Part shown: in pieces, positions 1-9,142 of the stretch
Position numbering within the stretch: position 1 is the stretch's first letter
How the letters are laid out: each line of letters starts with the position of its first letter
NCBI RefSeq assembly: GCF_005503445.1
Contig: NZ_SCOH01000022.1
Span: 1-64,000 of the forward strand
Direction of reading: 5' to 3'
DNA length: 64,000 nucleotides
Origin: Chitinivorax sp. B
Lineage (GTDB): Bacteria > Pseudomonadota > Gammaproteobacteria > Burkholderiales > SCOH01
Notes under the pieces: model-generated
The model's database searches: none
Seen by the model: only the letters and a program-made list of their open reading frames with translations
What the model was told of the DNA's origin: nothing
Position numbers and translations under genes: made by a program

Positions 1-36
1 GCGTTCAATCTGAGCCAGGATCAAACTCTTTCGTTC
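1..36 (-). rRNA. 16S ribosomal RNA, 5' end only
   Basis: Reading the minus strand, the universal 16S start is visible: AGAGTTTGATCCTGGCTCAG begins at position 29 and is followed by ATTGAACGC. The mature 5' end should lie about seven bases upstream, near 36. The rest of the gene and its operon lie beyond the left edge. A leader with boxA and a strong promoter precedes it. Confidence 0.95.
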
Positions 37-166
37 AATCCTAATCTCACGCAAGATTTCAGAATTATCTGATTTCTAAACGTGAGCACTTTATTTCTTT
101 GATTAACCAGACCTGAAGGCCTGGCAACCAACCCATAAGCGCCCACGCTTATCGACTGTATTTTTT

Positions 167-178
167 TGTTAAAGATCA
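167..178 (-). promoter_or_regulatory. boxA antitermination element of the rRNA leader
   Basis: The minus strand reads TGATCTTTAACA between the rRNA promoter and the 16S start. This matches the boxA element bound by NusB-NusE in rRNA leaders. It is preceded by a GC-rich stretch with inverted-repeat character (boxB-like, about 181-203). The order promoter, hairpin, boxA, 16S is the expected one. Confidence 0.75.
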
Positions 179-211
179 TTGCTGCGCTCTTCGCTGCAGC
201 AGAGAGGGTGA

Positions 212-240
212 ATAATAAACACCTCCCCCCTCCTCGTCAA
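212..240 (-). promoter_or_regulatory. Strong sigma-70 promoter of the rRNA operon
   Basis: On the minus strand a -35 box TTGACG (235-240) is separated by exactly 17 bases from a -10 box TATTAT (212-217). Upstream of the -35 box (about 241-275) the DNA is A/T-rich with A and T tracts, as in an UP element. Transcription would run leftward into boxA and 16S. The spacer is an unusual, almost pure purine G-rich run. Confidence 0.8.
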
Positions 241-454
241 CCACTAATTAAAGAAAAGTTTAAGAAATCTGGGTGACCTTCATGCGCAGCCAAAGCAACG
301 TTATGATTTATATATTCTTTAATTGAAACCAAGAAAATCGGGTCTTACAATGGGTCAGCGGAAAGCTTAAAGCAGCCTTAGGACATGGTTTCCAGACCAA
401 TATCGATGCAATTCCGCCGATACCACATCGTACCGCATTCTCCGTCCTCTTCCC

Positions 455-800
455 CAAACCCCAACACCGTCGGATCGAGCTGAATTTTAGCGCTGGTCAC
501 GACGTGACTCAGATGGTGGCTTGTTGTTGCTGCAACGGGTCTAAGGCATTGCCATGGGCTATGAGGATCTCAATAACCACGACAGCTTATGTCACAATCC
601 GATATGGCAGACTGCGCACGGACAAATCAAACTCGGGGCTCCAACCTGACCCCGTGTTGCTTCGAGAACCGCACTGCCGTTGTCGCACGCGCGCTGGTCG
701 AGCAATTCATTGCCACCTTTTCCAGCCCACCCGAGTCCTTGATCCTCGACTTCGACACCACCGACGACCCAGCAGATCCGGACTTACTCGTATTGGCAGG
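455..800 (+). pseudogene. Decayed IS1380-like transposase fragment
   Basis: Three blocks characteristic of IS1380-family transposases lie in order but in different frames. RRIELNFSAGHDV (from about 467) resembles the N-terminal 'VDFSGG' block. GYEDLNNHDSL (557-589) matches the 'GYEDLNDHDAL' block. ENRTAVVARALVEQFIATF followed by LILDFDTTDDP (about 663-773) matches the catalytic 'LDFDATDDP' region. After DDP the match is lost, so the C-terminal half is missing. There are frameshifts and no complete reading frame. Terminal inverted repeats were not found. It is a relic beside the rRNA promoter, on the opposite strand. Confidence 0.7.
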
Positions 801-985
801 TGTCGCGGGGCTTATGTCTATGGTGCAAACTTAAGCGCAAAGCCTTAGCACCAGAGCGTATATCCTAAAGATTCCCTATGTATCTTAAAGTGAAACTACG
901 CATATTAGGAACGCCAAGTTGTAGTGTTCAAAAGACAACCACGACTCGACTGTTTTGCCACAAGTCAGGAGTTGCACTCCCACTG

Positions 986-1372
986 TCAGCGCATCATCAG
1001 CCAGCTCATTGTGCGTATACCCAGCCATGTCAGTGCGAGTGATCCGAGCAAATGCGTACTAGCCGCGACCATGCCCCATGCAAATTGCCCCTTCAGTAAC
1101 AACGTTATCACTTCTCCGGAGAAAGTGGAAAAGGTGGTCAGTCCGCCGAGAAAGCCGGTGACTACAAATAGACGATATTCAGGTGGCCAAGCACCAAACT
1201 GTCCAAACCAAGCAATAGCGAGTCCAATCAGGTATCCACCTAGCAAATTCGCAACCAATGTTCCCATGGGAACAGTCGGAAAGACTGGATTCAGCCATGT
1301 ACCCAATAACCAACGCAGCCATGCCCCCAGAGCGGCGCCGGTACCAATTGCAATCCACGCGGTCCACCCCAC
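986..1372 (-). CDS. crcB: Fluoride channel CrcB/Fluc
   Basis: A 128-residue, four-helix membrane protein of the CrcB/Fluc family, which exports fluoride as a dual-topology dimer. Visible family marks are GxxLGAWLRWLLG near the N-terminus, the GTLVANLLGG segment with its conserved Asn (about 38-47), and TGFLGGLTTFSTFS (about 72-86), which holds the Phe and Thr/Ser track of the pore. Length is normal. The start is GTG at 1372, seven bases after GAGG. I looked for a fluoride riboswitch in the 300 bases upstream and did not see one. It is divergent from the MocR-type regulator with a 301-bp spacer. Confidence 0.93.
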   Translation of the reverse strand: MGWTAWIAIGTGAALGAWLRWLLGTWLNPVFPTVPMGTLVANLLGGYLIGLAIAWFGQFGAWPPEYRLFVVTGFLGGLTTFSTFSGEVITLLLKGQFAWGMVAASTHLLGSLALTWLGIRTMSWLMMR

Positions 1373-1673
1373 TTAGCAACCTCTGTGACTGTTAAATGTT
1401 GTCGAGTATAGGGGTAGGAAAATCGCTGGGCAAATCGCGCAGAACCCATGCTCAGAGCCCAATACACCCCATTAGATACAGATATGTAAATCATGTATTC
1501 TGTATTCACAGCACTCCAAACCATTACCAAGTGAGTATTTAGACAGCTGCTGCAACCAAACACCAGTGTCATACAACCTGCTCAATAGCGATCGATTTTT
1601 ACAACAGTATCAGCCAATCATCAAAAAACTCATTGCACACTGACCAACATAGACTGGCTTGAGTGACCACATC
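1373..1673. other. Divergent intergenic region between crcB and the MocR regulator
   Basis: About 300 bp without a credible gene. It holds the promoters of both flanking genes. An imperfect inverted repeat is seen at 1476-1505: ATACAG and CTGTAT arms enclose an A/T-rich core containing ATATGT and ATGTAT. It could be an operator for the adjacent regulator, but the evidence is weak. Confidence 0.3.
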
Positions 1674-3131
1674 ATGAATGCACCAACGTTACTTCCCCGA
1701 TACGCTCAACTTGCTGACGAACTGACTGCATGTATTCGTGGGGGTAGTTTGCGTCCAGGTGACAAACTTCCCTCCGTTAGAACATTGTGCTCGTTACATG
1801 GTGTCAGCCCGGCAACCGTGACCCATGCGCTGCACCTATTAGAAGATGCGGGGCTAATTGAAGCGCGCCCACGTGCCGGGTTTTACGTTAAACGACAAAT
1901 TCAGGTGCGCCCACTGCCACAACAGTTGAGTGGCGATTACCACTCTCAGCCACGGCTGGTGGAACTCTCAAGCAAGCGCCAACGACTACTTGAGTTTGTC
2001 CATCCAACCCACTGTGATTGGTTGGGGTTGGCTAATTTATCACCTAGCCTGTTCCCAAATCAGCTGGTTCAGAAGTTCATGACATACCAAGCTCGGCGCG
2101 ACCCAACCCTGCTCTCACGCTATGTCTTTGATGCTGGGGATGAACAATTACGCCAGCAAATTGCACGGCGTGGTGTAGAAGCGGGATGTGTCTGGCAACC
2201 TGACGACATCATTATTACAAATGGAGTAGTCGACGCACTGGGCCTAAGTTTGCGCTTACTGACCAAGCCTGGGGATATTGTTGCCATCGCGGCGCCATCT
2301 TCCCTGCCATTACAGGAACAACTGGAAACCCTATCCCGTCGGGCATTGGAAATCCCCGCTCACCCATGTGATGGTATTTCGCTAGATGCATTAGCCACTG
2401 CACTTGAGCAACAAACCATTGCAGCCTGTGTGGTCAGTGCCAATTTCGCCAGCCCAACGGGTAGCCTGATGAGTGACGACAGCAAGCGTAGGTTGGTAGA
2501 GCTGTTGGAAAGCCATGGCGTACCACTTATCGAAGATGACACATATGGCGAGTTCTATAGTGGGGAACAGCGTCCTAAACCTTGTAAAGCATTTGATCGT
2601 AGTGGAAACGTCATTCTATGTTCCGAGCTGTCCATCACCTTGGCACCAGGGCTAGGACTAGGCTATATCGTGGCTGGACGCTATCGCTTGGGCTTACAGG
2701 CATTAAAGCCCGCAACCATGGATGGCGTACCGCTCTTAACGCAACGTACCTATGCAGCCTTTATGGAAAGCGGCCATTACGAGCCGCACCTGCGTCGTTT
2801 GCGTCGGCAACTGGCCGAGCAGTTAAATGCCTTGCGAGCCGCAGTGTGTGAATACTTTCCGGCGGAAACAGGTGTGTCCTGTGCTGCTGGCGGGTATCTG
2901 TTATGGGTGGAGCTACCCAAGCAGATTGATGCAGCAGAACTTAACCAGCAAGCTGCCAGATTGGGTAGTAGTTGTGCACCAGGGGCATTGTTTACCCTCG
3001 GTGACGGATTACATAATTGTCTGAGACTCAATGCGGGTCACGTTTTTTCACCCAAGATTGAAGAAGCTGTACGTACGTTAGGGCAATTGGCACAACAAGT
3101 GTTAGACACACAACGCCCCAACGATGAATAG
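1674..3131 (+). CDS. GntR/MocR-family regulator with aminotransferase-like domain (PLP lysine missing)
   Basis: About 485 residues: an N-terminal GntR winged helix (about 8-75, with LRPGDKLPSVRTLC and GVSPATVTHALHLLEDAGL) and a fold-type I aminotransferase-like domain (about 110-480). Effector-domain marks include ITNGVVDALGLSLRLL, SANFASPTGSLMSD (the conserved Asn), LIEDDTYGEFY (the Asp) and NCLRLNAG (the Arg). In the usual SFSKTLAPG block the sequence is LSITLAPG, so the lysine that forms the Schiff base with PLP is Ile (codon ATC at 2634-2636, residue about 321). The protein may bind PLP non-covalently or another ligand. An in-frame TTG lies at 1659, but ATG 1674 fits the family start. The target gene is unknown. 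Confidence 0.85.
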   Translation: MNAPTLLPRYAQLADELTACIRGGSLRPGDKLPSVRTLCSLHGVSPATVTHALHLLEDAGLIEARPRAGFYVKRQIQVRPLPQQLSGDYHSQPRLVELSSKRQRLLEFVHPTHCDWLGLANLSPSLFPNQLVQKFMTYQARRDPTLLSRYVFDAGDEQLRQQIARRGVEAGCVWQPDDIIITNGVVDALGLSLRLLTKPGDIVAIAAPSSLPLQEQLETLSRRALEIPAHPCDGISLDALATALEQQTIAACVVSANFASPTGSLMSDDSKRRLVELLESHGVPLIEDDTYGEFYSGEQRPKPCKAFDRSGNVILCSELSITLAPGLGLGYIVAGRYRLGLQALKPATMDGVPLLTQRTYAAFMESGHYEPHLRRLRRQLAEQLNALRAAVCEYFPAETGVSCAAGGYLLWVELPKQIDAAELNQQAARLGSSCAPGALFTLGDGLHNCLRLNAGHVFSPKIEEAVRTLGQLAQQVLDTQRPNDE

Positions 3132-3149
3132 AACCAATACACCGGTTGA

Positions 3150-3632
3150 CTATGTACCTTGCCTGACAGCGTCCAACCCTGGATTCACATCTTCTCCATA
3201 GGCCTGCTTCCAACGGTCATTCAACGCTTGATAATCCGCAGCACATTCCTCTGGTAGTCCATCAGGAACATGCCAAGCAGCAACGCGGGTTTCCACGGCA
3301 AAGTGGCTGACTGGCTTGATCTGGTTGGGCTGATCAAAACTGCCAACTGACAAATCCATCCGTTCCGAATCCACAAATGCAAAACTGAGCGGTGTGCCAC
3401 AAGAAGAGCAGAAACCACGTTTGGCAATGCGCGAGCTTTGATAATACTGCGGTTCACCATTCAACCAACTGACTTCACTTTTCTGCACATTCAGCCATGA
3501 CGCGAACACGTTGCCAAAAGCCAGCTGACACATGCGGCAATGGCAGTAATACCCTTCGCGGTTGTCTGTGGCAACGCAATATCGGATACGTCCGCACAAG
3601 CATCCGCCTTCCAGCACCTCAATATCGCTCAT
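3150..3632 (-). CDS. GFA-fold (CENP-V/GFA) zinc protein
   Basis: A 160-residue member of the GFA family, small zinc-binding proteins once grouped with glutathione-dependent formaldehyde-activating enzyme. The structural zinc ligands are visible: GGCLCGRIRY (about 9-18), CHCRMC (about 31-36) and FCSSCGTPL (about 84-92). The function of most members is unknown, and a glutathione-linked role is only a family-level guess. ATG 3632 is chosen over an upstream in-frame ATG at 3662 because GAGGA lies just before it. It is convergent with the MocR gene, 18 bp apart. Confidence 0.85.
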   Translation of the reverse strand: MSDIEVLEGGCLCGRIRYCVATDNREGYYCHCRMCQLAFGNVFASWLNVQKSEVSWLNGEPQYYQSSRIAKRGFCSSCGTPLSFAFVDSERMDLSVGSFDQPNQIKPVSHFAVETRVAAWHVPDGLPEECAADYQALNDRWKQAYGEDVNPGLDAVRQGT

Positions 3633-3785
3633 GGCATCCTCACTTGAGTAATAACGTGACACAGCTTTGCGGGGAAAGGGTTAAAACTTCGCAACAACTC
3701 GTCACACAATCAGGTTCATATCCGTTTCAATGCGTCCCACATCAAGCAGCCATATCACGACAGAAATGGCACGCCTATTTTCCGA

Positions 3786-5273
3786 TCACACAAACAGATT
3801 ACGTTCCTTATAGAAGCGAAAGTGCGTGTGCGGCTCGAAAGGTGTATAGATCGCAACACCTTTCGCTGGTGCCTCCACCCACATGCAGCCACCACCCATT
3901 TTTACCTCGTTCGCCGGCGCCAGTTGGTTACGCAGTGGCACACTGTTATATAAATGAGGGTAGGGAATGAAAATAAGCTCTTTAAGTGGTGCATCACCCA
4001 AATTCAGCACCACAAGGGCCACTTGGCCAGGAATATCGGTATAGCGTAAATAGATCAGGGCATTACCGTTCTGCTTTTCACCCAACATCAACAACTTGCC
4101 GGATTGCAATGCCGGATTGGCATCACGTACAACCACCAACGATCGAATGAATTCACGCATCGGTAATTCCCATTGTGTCTCGTCCCACACCATCGGACGA
4201 CGGCAATCAGGATCATTTCCCCCTTCCATGCCATTTTCGTCACCATAGTACACCAGCGGAATACCCGGAAGGGTGAACTGCGCCGCCACAGCCAACTGTC
4301 GCAACCGAATATCCGGAATAGCTGTCCGCAAACGCATGGTGTCGTGACTACCCAGCATCAGCCAACTGTTCAGGCTACCCTCATGGCCATAACCTTCGTA
4401 GTACTCCTTCATCGCCAGATTGGCCTGTAAGTGACTGATATTACCCGCCAACCAGGCCAACATTGCTTCACGGAAGTAATAGTTCATCATCCCGGTGTAG
4501 CCTTGGCCATTGACCCAACCACCGGCATAGCTCATTAGCTCACCCAGCAGTTGCGCTTGCGGGTAGCGTTGCTTGACCGCCGCACGAATACGTTGCGCAG
4601 TTTTCATGCCCAAATCCTGTGCGGTGTCAAAACGCCAGCCGGTAATGCCCATTCCCAGATAGTGCGCAAGAAAACTGTTCTCCCCAGAGAACAAGATGGC
4701 TTGCAGCTCCGTGTTCTCCAAGTTCAACTCCGCAAGGTAGGGATGACCCCACCAGCATTGGTGGTTATCTTCGGCATCGAATGTGAAAAAACTGCGATAA
4801 GGTTGCTCACCCCGCTTAGCGGCCAAAAACCAAGGGTGCTGATAATTCACATGGTTCAGTACCGCATCCAGAATCAAGCCCATACCTCGGCGATCCAGTT
4901 CGATAATCAGGCGCTTTAAAGCCGCTTCATCACCAAACATTGGATCAATGCGAAAGAAGTCCATCGCATCATACTTATGGTTCGACGGCGCATCGAAAAT
5001 AGGCGTGAAATAAAGGGTGTTGAAGCCGCTTTGCTGAATGTAGTCCAACCGATCAATGATGCCTTGCAGGTCCCCACCATAAAATACCTGCCCACACTGC
5101 TTCATTTCTGCTTCATTTTCAGCAGGGTGGGTATGCCAATCCGGCTTCAGGATATTGCCAGGGCACCGGTAGGCCGATTGGGTAAGCTTTTGCTCACCTG
5201 TCAGGCCATGCCCAATGGCAAAGCGTTCTGGGAAAATCTGATAGACGATCTGACGTGTTGAAGCAACGGACAT
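3786..5273 (-). CDS. GH13 alpha-amylase family glycosidase (cyclomaltodextrinase/neopullulanase-like)
   Basis: A 495-residue glycoside hydrolase family 13 enzyme that should hydrolyse alpha-glucans or maltodextrins. No signal peptide is seen, so it is probably cytoplasmic. The conserved regions are in order: DAVLNHV (region I), GWRFDTAQD with the Asp nucleophile (region II), LLGELMSYAGG with the acid/base Glu (region III) and GSHDTMRL with the transition-state His-Asp (region IV). GDLQGIIDRLDYIQQSG is typical of the neopullulanase/cyclomaltodextrinase branch, but the N-terminal starch-binding-like domain of that branch is absent. Substrate cannot be fixed. Start ATG 5273; an in-frame TTG at 5297 is less likely. 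Confidence 0.9.
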   Translation of the reverse strand: MSVASTRQIVYQIFPERFAIGHGLTGEQKLTQSAYRCPGNILKPDWHTHPAENEAEMKQCGQVFYGGDLQGIIDRLDYIQQSGFNTLYFTPIFDAPSNHKYDAMDFFRIDPMFGDEAALKRLIIELDRRGMGLILDAVLNHVNYQHPWFLAAKRGEQPYRSFFTFDAEDNHQCWWGHPYLAELNLENTELQAILFSGENSFLAHYLGMGITGWRFDTAQDLGMKTAQRIRAAVKQRYPQAQLLGELMSYAGGWVNGQGYTGMMNYYFREAMLAWLAGNISHLQANLAMKEYYEGYGHEGSLNSWLMLGSHDTMRLRTAIPDIRLRQLAVAAQFTLPGIPLVYYGDENGMEGGNDPDCRRPMVWDETQWELPMREFIRSLVVVRDANPALQSGKLLMLGEKQNGNALIYLRYTDIPGQVALVVLNLGDAPLKELIFIPYPHLYNSVPLRNQLAPANEVKMGGGCMWVEAPAKGVAIYTPFEPHTHFRFYKERNLFV

Positions 5274-5398
5274 GGTCAAAACCTGCGAGTGAGACAACGG
5301 AATGGTTTGAGCATAACGTCAGCCCACAAGGCCTGCCTGACAATTTGTGCGAAAGCAGCCGGCCATTGGCAAGCAATATGTCTGACAGAATAAGGACA

Positions 5399-5426
5399 GG
5401 TTCAACCACACTTGAACGGTTGAACC
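5399..5426. repeat. Perfect inverted repeat upstream of the amylase gene
   Basis: GGTTCAACC (5399-5407) is repeated as its exact complement GGTTGAACC (5418-5426) with a 10-base spacer. It lies between the end of the chemoreceptor gene and the start of the amylase gene, both on the minus strand. There is no T-tract on the downstream side, so an operator is as likely as a terminator. Confidence 0.55.
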
Positions 5427-5492
5427 CATTTATGCCATTTAGGCACTATTCCCCATATCAGGCTATGAAAAACGAACCACAACCAATAGCAA

Positions 5493-7112
5493 TTAAACGC
5501 TGAAACGGCGCACCCCTTGATGCAATGCCAGTGTCAGCTCCTGCATACGGCGCGTTAACTCTGCAGCCTGTCTTGACGCCACCACATTGGTATCAGCCGC
5601 CGCAGAAATACGGTCAACTTGTTGACCTACCAGATCTGTTGCCTGTGATTGCTCCTTCAACGCTACCGAAATTTCACCAACCAGTCCCACCACTTGCTGT
5701 GTACTACTTTCAATCTGCTGTACCGCATCCCGCCCTTGGTTGGCCAGGCCCACACCTTGTTCAACCCGACGTACCGCTTCCTCCATATTGGCTTTTGACT
5801 CGCTCGAACTATTCTGGATATCAGAAATCATTTGTGCGATTTCCTTGGTTGCAGCCGAGGTTCGTTCAGCCAACTTGCGAACCTCGTCGGCCACCACAGC
5901 GAAACCACGCCCATGGTCCCCTGCTCGTGCAGCCTCAATGGCTGCATTCAATGCAAGTAGGTTGGTTTGATCGGCGACTTCGCCAATGACATTCATGATG
6001 CTAGAGATGGTTTCTGTCTTCCCGGCCAAAGCTTCAATGGTGACGGATGTCTGATTGACTGCGTCACTGATGCGCACCATTTCATCAGTGGCACGTTTGA
6101 TCACGTCGCTACCGCTCCGCAACAGATTGCCGGATTCTCGCGAAATATCGTTGGCTTTTGCTGCCCCATCAGATATTTGATGAATGTTAGCCGTCATTTG
6201 AGTAACCGCACCGGCCATCGCAGAAGCAGAAGTACTCTGACAGGATGAATCATTGGCGACCTGCCGGCTTTGATCTGCGACGCTTTTTGCCATCGAATCG
6301 ATCTCGTCAGCATTGGCACGAATTTGTCGGATCAATTGCGCCAGCTCTGCTTGCATTTGTTTGACTTGGCCAAGCAAGCTTTGCGAATCGCTGGCCTGCA
6401 GGATGATTTCAGTATCCAATTTGCCGTTGGCGATTTGCTTGACAACATCAACGGTATAAGTTGGCTCACCACCCAGCTGTTTGACTAGGCCCCGAACCAA
6501 TCGCATGCTCACAAAAAGCATGACTGCAACAATTACAGCGATCACCAGCAACAGGATACTGCTACTCCGCCAAAAAGCACGGTCGACATCATCAATGTAA
6601 ATGCCACTACCGATAATCCAGGCCCAAGGTGCAAAACCCTTCACATAGGAAAGCTTGGCAACAGGTCTATCTGCGCCAGGTTTTGGCCATAGATAGTCAA
6701 CATAGCCAGCCCCTTTGTCATTCACAGTCTTCACAAATTCACGAAACAGGTATTTGCCATCTGGGTCTTTAGCGTCGTTCATTGACTTACCATCCAGCTC
6801 CGGCTTGATGGGATGCATTAACATGACGGCGTTCATGTCATTGATCCAGAAATATTCTGTGCCCTCATAACGTAATTGTTTCAGTGCAGCCATCGCCATG
6901 GATTGCGCTTGCTCGCGCGGCAATTTCCCCGCTGCCTCCTGCTTCTGGTACATCACCACGACATCGTGTGCTACTTCAACGAGATTGCGTGTCTTTTGTT
7001 GACGATCCTGCAACATGGTATTGTTAAGACCAGTCAACGCCGTCAATGCCACAATCAGCAATCCAGCCAAAGCAATCAAAACCAACATCCAAAGTTTCAT
7101 CCGCACTGACAT
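5493..7112 (-). CDS. Methyl-accepting chemotaxis protein with single Cache sensor domain
   Basis: A transmembrane chemoreceptor of about 539 residues. The order is a first membrane helix (about 5-28), a periplasmic sCache_2-type sensor domain (about 35-185, with [15 protein letters not shown] and [14 protein letters not shown] at its end), a second helix (about 188-210), a HAMP-like linker (about 213-265) and a long cytoplasmic signalling coiled coil with the hairpin tip [20 protein letters not shown] and [13 protein letters not shown]. The C-terminus lacks a CheR-binding pentapeptide. Start ATG 7112 is chosen because GGAGG precedes it by five bases; a longer frame to 7172 lacks such a site. 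The ligand is probably a small carboxylate by family habit, but not proven. Confidence 0.93.
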   Translation of the reverse strand: MSVRMKLWMLVLIALAGLLIVALTALTGLNNTMLQDRQQKTRNLVEVAHDVVVMYQKQEAAGKLPREQAQSMAMAALKQLRYEGTEYFWINDMNAVMLMHPIKPELDGKSMNDAKDPDGKYLFREFVKTVNDKGAGYVDYLWPKPGADRPVAKLSYVKGFAPWAWIIGSGIYIDDVDRAFWRSSSILLLVIAVIVAVMLFVSMRLVRGLVKQLGGEPTYTVDVVKQIANGKLDTEIILQASDSQSLLGQVKQMQAELAQLIRQIRANADEIDSMAKSVADQSRQVANDSSCQSTSASAMAGAVTQMTANIHQISDGAAKANDISRESGNLLRSGSDVIKRATDEMVRISDAVNQTSVTIEALAGKTETISSIMNVIGEVADQTNLLALNAAIEAARAGDHGRGFAVVADEVRKLAERTSAATKEIAQMISDIQNSSSESKANMEEAVRRVEQGVGLANQGRDAVQQIESSTQQVVGLVGEISVALKEQSQATDLVGQQVDRISAAADTNVVASRQAAELTRRMQELTLALHQGVRRFSV

Positions 7113-7280
7113 CACAACCTCCATCACGCTTACAGTTTTGCCCCTTGATTCCTGCCATCTTTTATGTGGCATTTGCGTTCTTTATAGTTGCGACATTCAA
7201 TATGTGAAATATGCTTTGTTGACCCGCATCAAGTTCGCCAAGAAAAGGGCGACTGACAGCCATGTAAAGCAAATTTGATG

Positions 7281-7694
7281 TCACATCGGCGGCGTCAAAT
7301 CTGGCAAGACCAACTTGCCTTTCAGCATCCGGATTTCGTCCCGGTGCAATGCAGCCAGCTTCGTCACCTGCCGGCGTCCTTGCTCGGTCAAATGGATTTC
7401 CACCTGGCGGCGATCTCGTGTGCCGGTACGACGCTCGATCAGACCCAATTCTTCGCATCGGCCAGCCAGCGCAACCACGCCGTGGTGGTGTGCCTGCAAT
7501 CGTTCGGCAAGTTCACCGATGGTGGCCCAATCCCTACCCGGGTAGCCCTGAACGTGCAATAGCATTTGATACTGCAATGGTGTCAGGCCATGCTCGCGGC
7601 ACACACCTTCACTGAAACGCAGAAATAGGCGTAATTGATAGCGAAATTCCGACAATTTCTCGAAATCAGCCTTACTTAGTTCCGTCATTGTCAT
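7281..7694 (-). CDS. MarR-family transcriptional regulator
   Basis: A 137-residue winged-helix regulator of the MarR family. GLTPLQYQMLLHVQG, the recognition region IGELAERLQAHHHGVVALAGRCEELGLIERR and the wing TRDRRQVEIHLTEQGR are clear. It starts at ATG 7694, ten bases after AAGGAG. It is divergent from the membrane-protein gene at 7804, and a perfect 19-bp palindrome lies between them, so autoregulation and control of that neighbour are likely. The ligand is unknown. Confidence 0.9.
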   Translation of the reverse strand: MTMTELSKADFEKLSEFRYQLRLFLRFSEGVCREHGLTPLQYQMLLHVQGYPGRDWATIGELAERLQAHHHGVVALAGRCEELGLIERRTGTRDRRQVEIHLTEQGRRQVTKLAALHRDEIRMLKGKLVLPDLTPPM

Positions 7695-7715
7695 CGAGGA
7701 ATTGCTCCTTGATTT

Positions 7716-7734
7716 TATATCATGTCATGATATA
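7716..7734. promoter_or_regulatory. Perfect 19-bp palindrome, likely MarR operator
   Basis: TATATCATG, one central T, CATGATATA: a perfect palindrome placed 22 bp from the marR start codon and 70 bp from the divergent gene. Size, symmetry and place fit a MarR-dimer operator. Assignment to this regulator is inference from position. Confidence 0.7.
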
Positions 7735-7803
7735 TTTTAAATATAGCTTGTCGCGGTCAACGCAATTGAGCCGCTAACCAGACACCCTACTCGGAGATAG
7801 CTC

Positions 7804-8379
7804 ATGAAACTATCTGCCTATTCGAGAATGATCACCTCATTTCATGTTGGCTGGGACGAACTGCATCGTGATCCGCCGTCCATTATCAGCATGATGATCA
7901 ATCTGGTACTGCCGTTTTCATTACTGCCTGCAGCCATGATTTTGTATGCAGGCCATGTCAATGGCCAACTCTACGTCCCCAATGCCAGCATCGACCGATG
8001 GAATACAATCGCGCTGCTGTTTTTAGTAGCAGAACTGGCCACCGTGCCACTGATGGCGTGGGTATTGAGGTTAATTGCCGAATCAAAACAGTTACAGGCA
8101 ACCTACCGTGATGGTTTTGTTGTGGCAGCAGCAGCGGCCATTCCACTCTGGTTGTCCAGCTTGGTGTTGCTGATTCCTAACCCAGCCATCAACCTGATCG
8201 GTGTACTATTGGGCTTATTGGCGTCGTTTGCCATGCTATATCACGGTCTACCAGAGATGTTTGGCACCGATGAAGGCATTGAATCACTGGACTTGGCTTA
8301 CAGCTCCATTTCTGCGGGCGGCGCAGCCTGGACGCTGCTGATGGCAATGGTACTGCTATTGCTGTTTGGGAATACCTGA
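7804..8379 (+). CDS. Yip1-family integral membrane protein
   Basis: A 191-residue protein with about five hydrophobic helices (about 25-48, 62-85, 103-122, 128-150, 170-190). The N-terminal SFHVGWDELHRDPPSI segment and helix layout match bacterial Yip1-domain (DUF1282-type) proteins, whose function is unknown. GGAGA lies eight bases before the ATG. It is divergent from marR and probably under its control. The identification rests on overall pattern, as there are no catalytic residues. Confidence 0.75.
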   Translation: MKLSAYSRMITSFHVGWDELHRDPPSIISMMINLVLPFSLLPAAMILYAGHVNGQLYVPNASIDRWNTIALLFLVAELATVPLMAWVLRLIAESKQLQATYRDGFVVAAAAAIPLWLSSLVLLIPNPAINLIGVLLGLLASFAMLYHGLPEMFGTDEGIESLDLAYSSISAGGAAWTLLMAMVLLLLFGNT

Positions 8380-8604
8380 CTGGCCTGATCATTATTAGCA
8401 CAATCATGCTCACCGTACCGATGTCATATCAGTGAGACGATGCTTGTTACCGTTATTACCCAAACAAGAAGTTACTATGGTGTCATTTTCAAATAGCGCA
8501 ATAAAATAATTCAATATCAAGACCGATTATCAACCCTGATCCGTCACCCCAAAATGTGTCCCATACCTGCATTGTGCAGGGATACTTTTTATATGGGACC
8601 CAAC
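8380..8604. other. Non-coding stretch
   Basis: A/T-rich spacer after the Yip1 gene. No convincing gene, repeat or hairpin was seen. Confidence 0.4.
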
Positions 8605-8867
8605 ATGTCACACCCTCGATCTGCTATACCATCCCGCACCTTCCTGATCGCCACGGTTCTGTTTGTATTGTTGGCCACACCTTTGAAGAACAATTACCTG
8701 TTCCGCAACACATTGCCGTAGCTAGCAGCAAAGCGGAAGCACAACCTATTATTCGAGCCGCTTTACGCTATGCAGACTTTTGGCATACCAGTGATGAGCG
8801 TTATGCCCAACTGGCCTTAGCCCCTGATTTTACCGACCACACCTTGCCCCACGCCGCGTCTAATCTG
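8605..8867 (+). pseudogene. Decayed SnoaL-like ester cyclase gene
   Basis: The frame opening at ATG 8605 gives a signal-peptide-like start (RTFLIATVLFVLLAT) and then stops. A different frame continues with a segment ending in ALRYADFWHTSDERYAQLAL and APDFTDHTLP, which is the conserved start of SnoaL-like ester cyclases/polyketide cyclases (compare RYADFWNTGD...APDFIDHTLPPGRPQG). The match ends abruptly at about 8860, where an SDR remnant begins. One frameshift and a large C-terminal deletion make it a pseudogene. Confidence 0.65.
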
Positions 8868-9090
8868 TCCCGGTGTTATTGATATCGAATTATGGGGTGA
8901 TGCCAGCACCCCACAACGCATGTCAGCCATGGCCCATGTGGGTGCCAATCTACCGACAGGACGAGTCGGACAGCCTGAGGAAGTTGCTCAGGTCTATTAA
9001 TTGGCCATGCAGAACGAATTCATGACAGGTGCCGTACTGGATATTGACGGTGGTGGCCAGTTACAAGCCAATCCATCTATCAGAAGGTAG
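8868..9090 (+). pseudogene. C-terminal remnant of a short-chain dehydrogenase/reductase
   Basis: Translation gives CPGVIDIELWGDAS, then LPTGRVGQPEEVAQVY, a TAA stop (8998-9000), and LAMQNEFMTGAVLDIDGGGQL. These are the C-terminal blocks of classical SDRs (PG...T.LW, P.GR.G.PEDVA, ...TG.VLDVDGG). The Rossmann N-terminus and the YxxxK catalytic segment are gone. It abuts the ester-cyclase remnant, so one deletion probably joined them. Confidence 0.7.
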
Positions 9091-9142
9091 TGAGGACAAG
9101 TGCTATGAGCTTGTCTGAGTAAAAACAACACAGGTGATATCG

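Noticed and set aside
1373-1480. Fluoride riboswitch before crcB
   Set aside because: The conserved bases of the crcB RNA motif could not be found.
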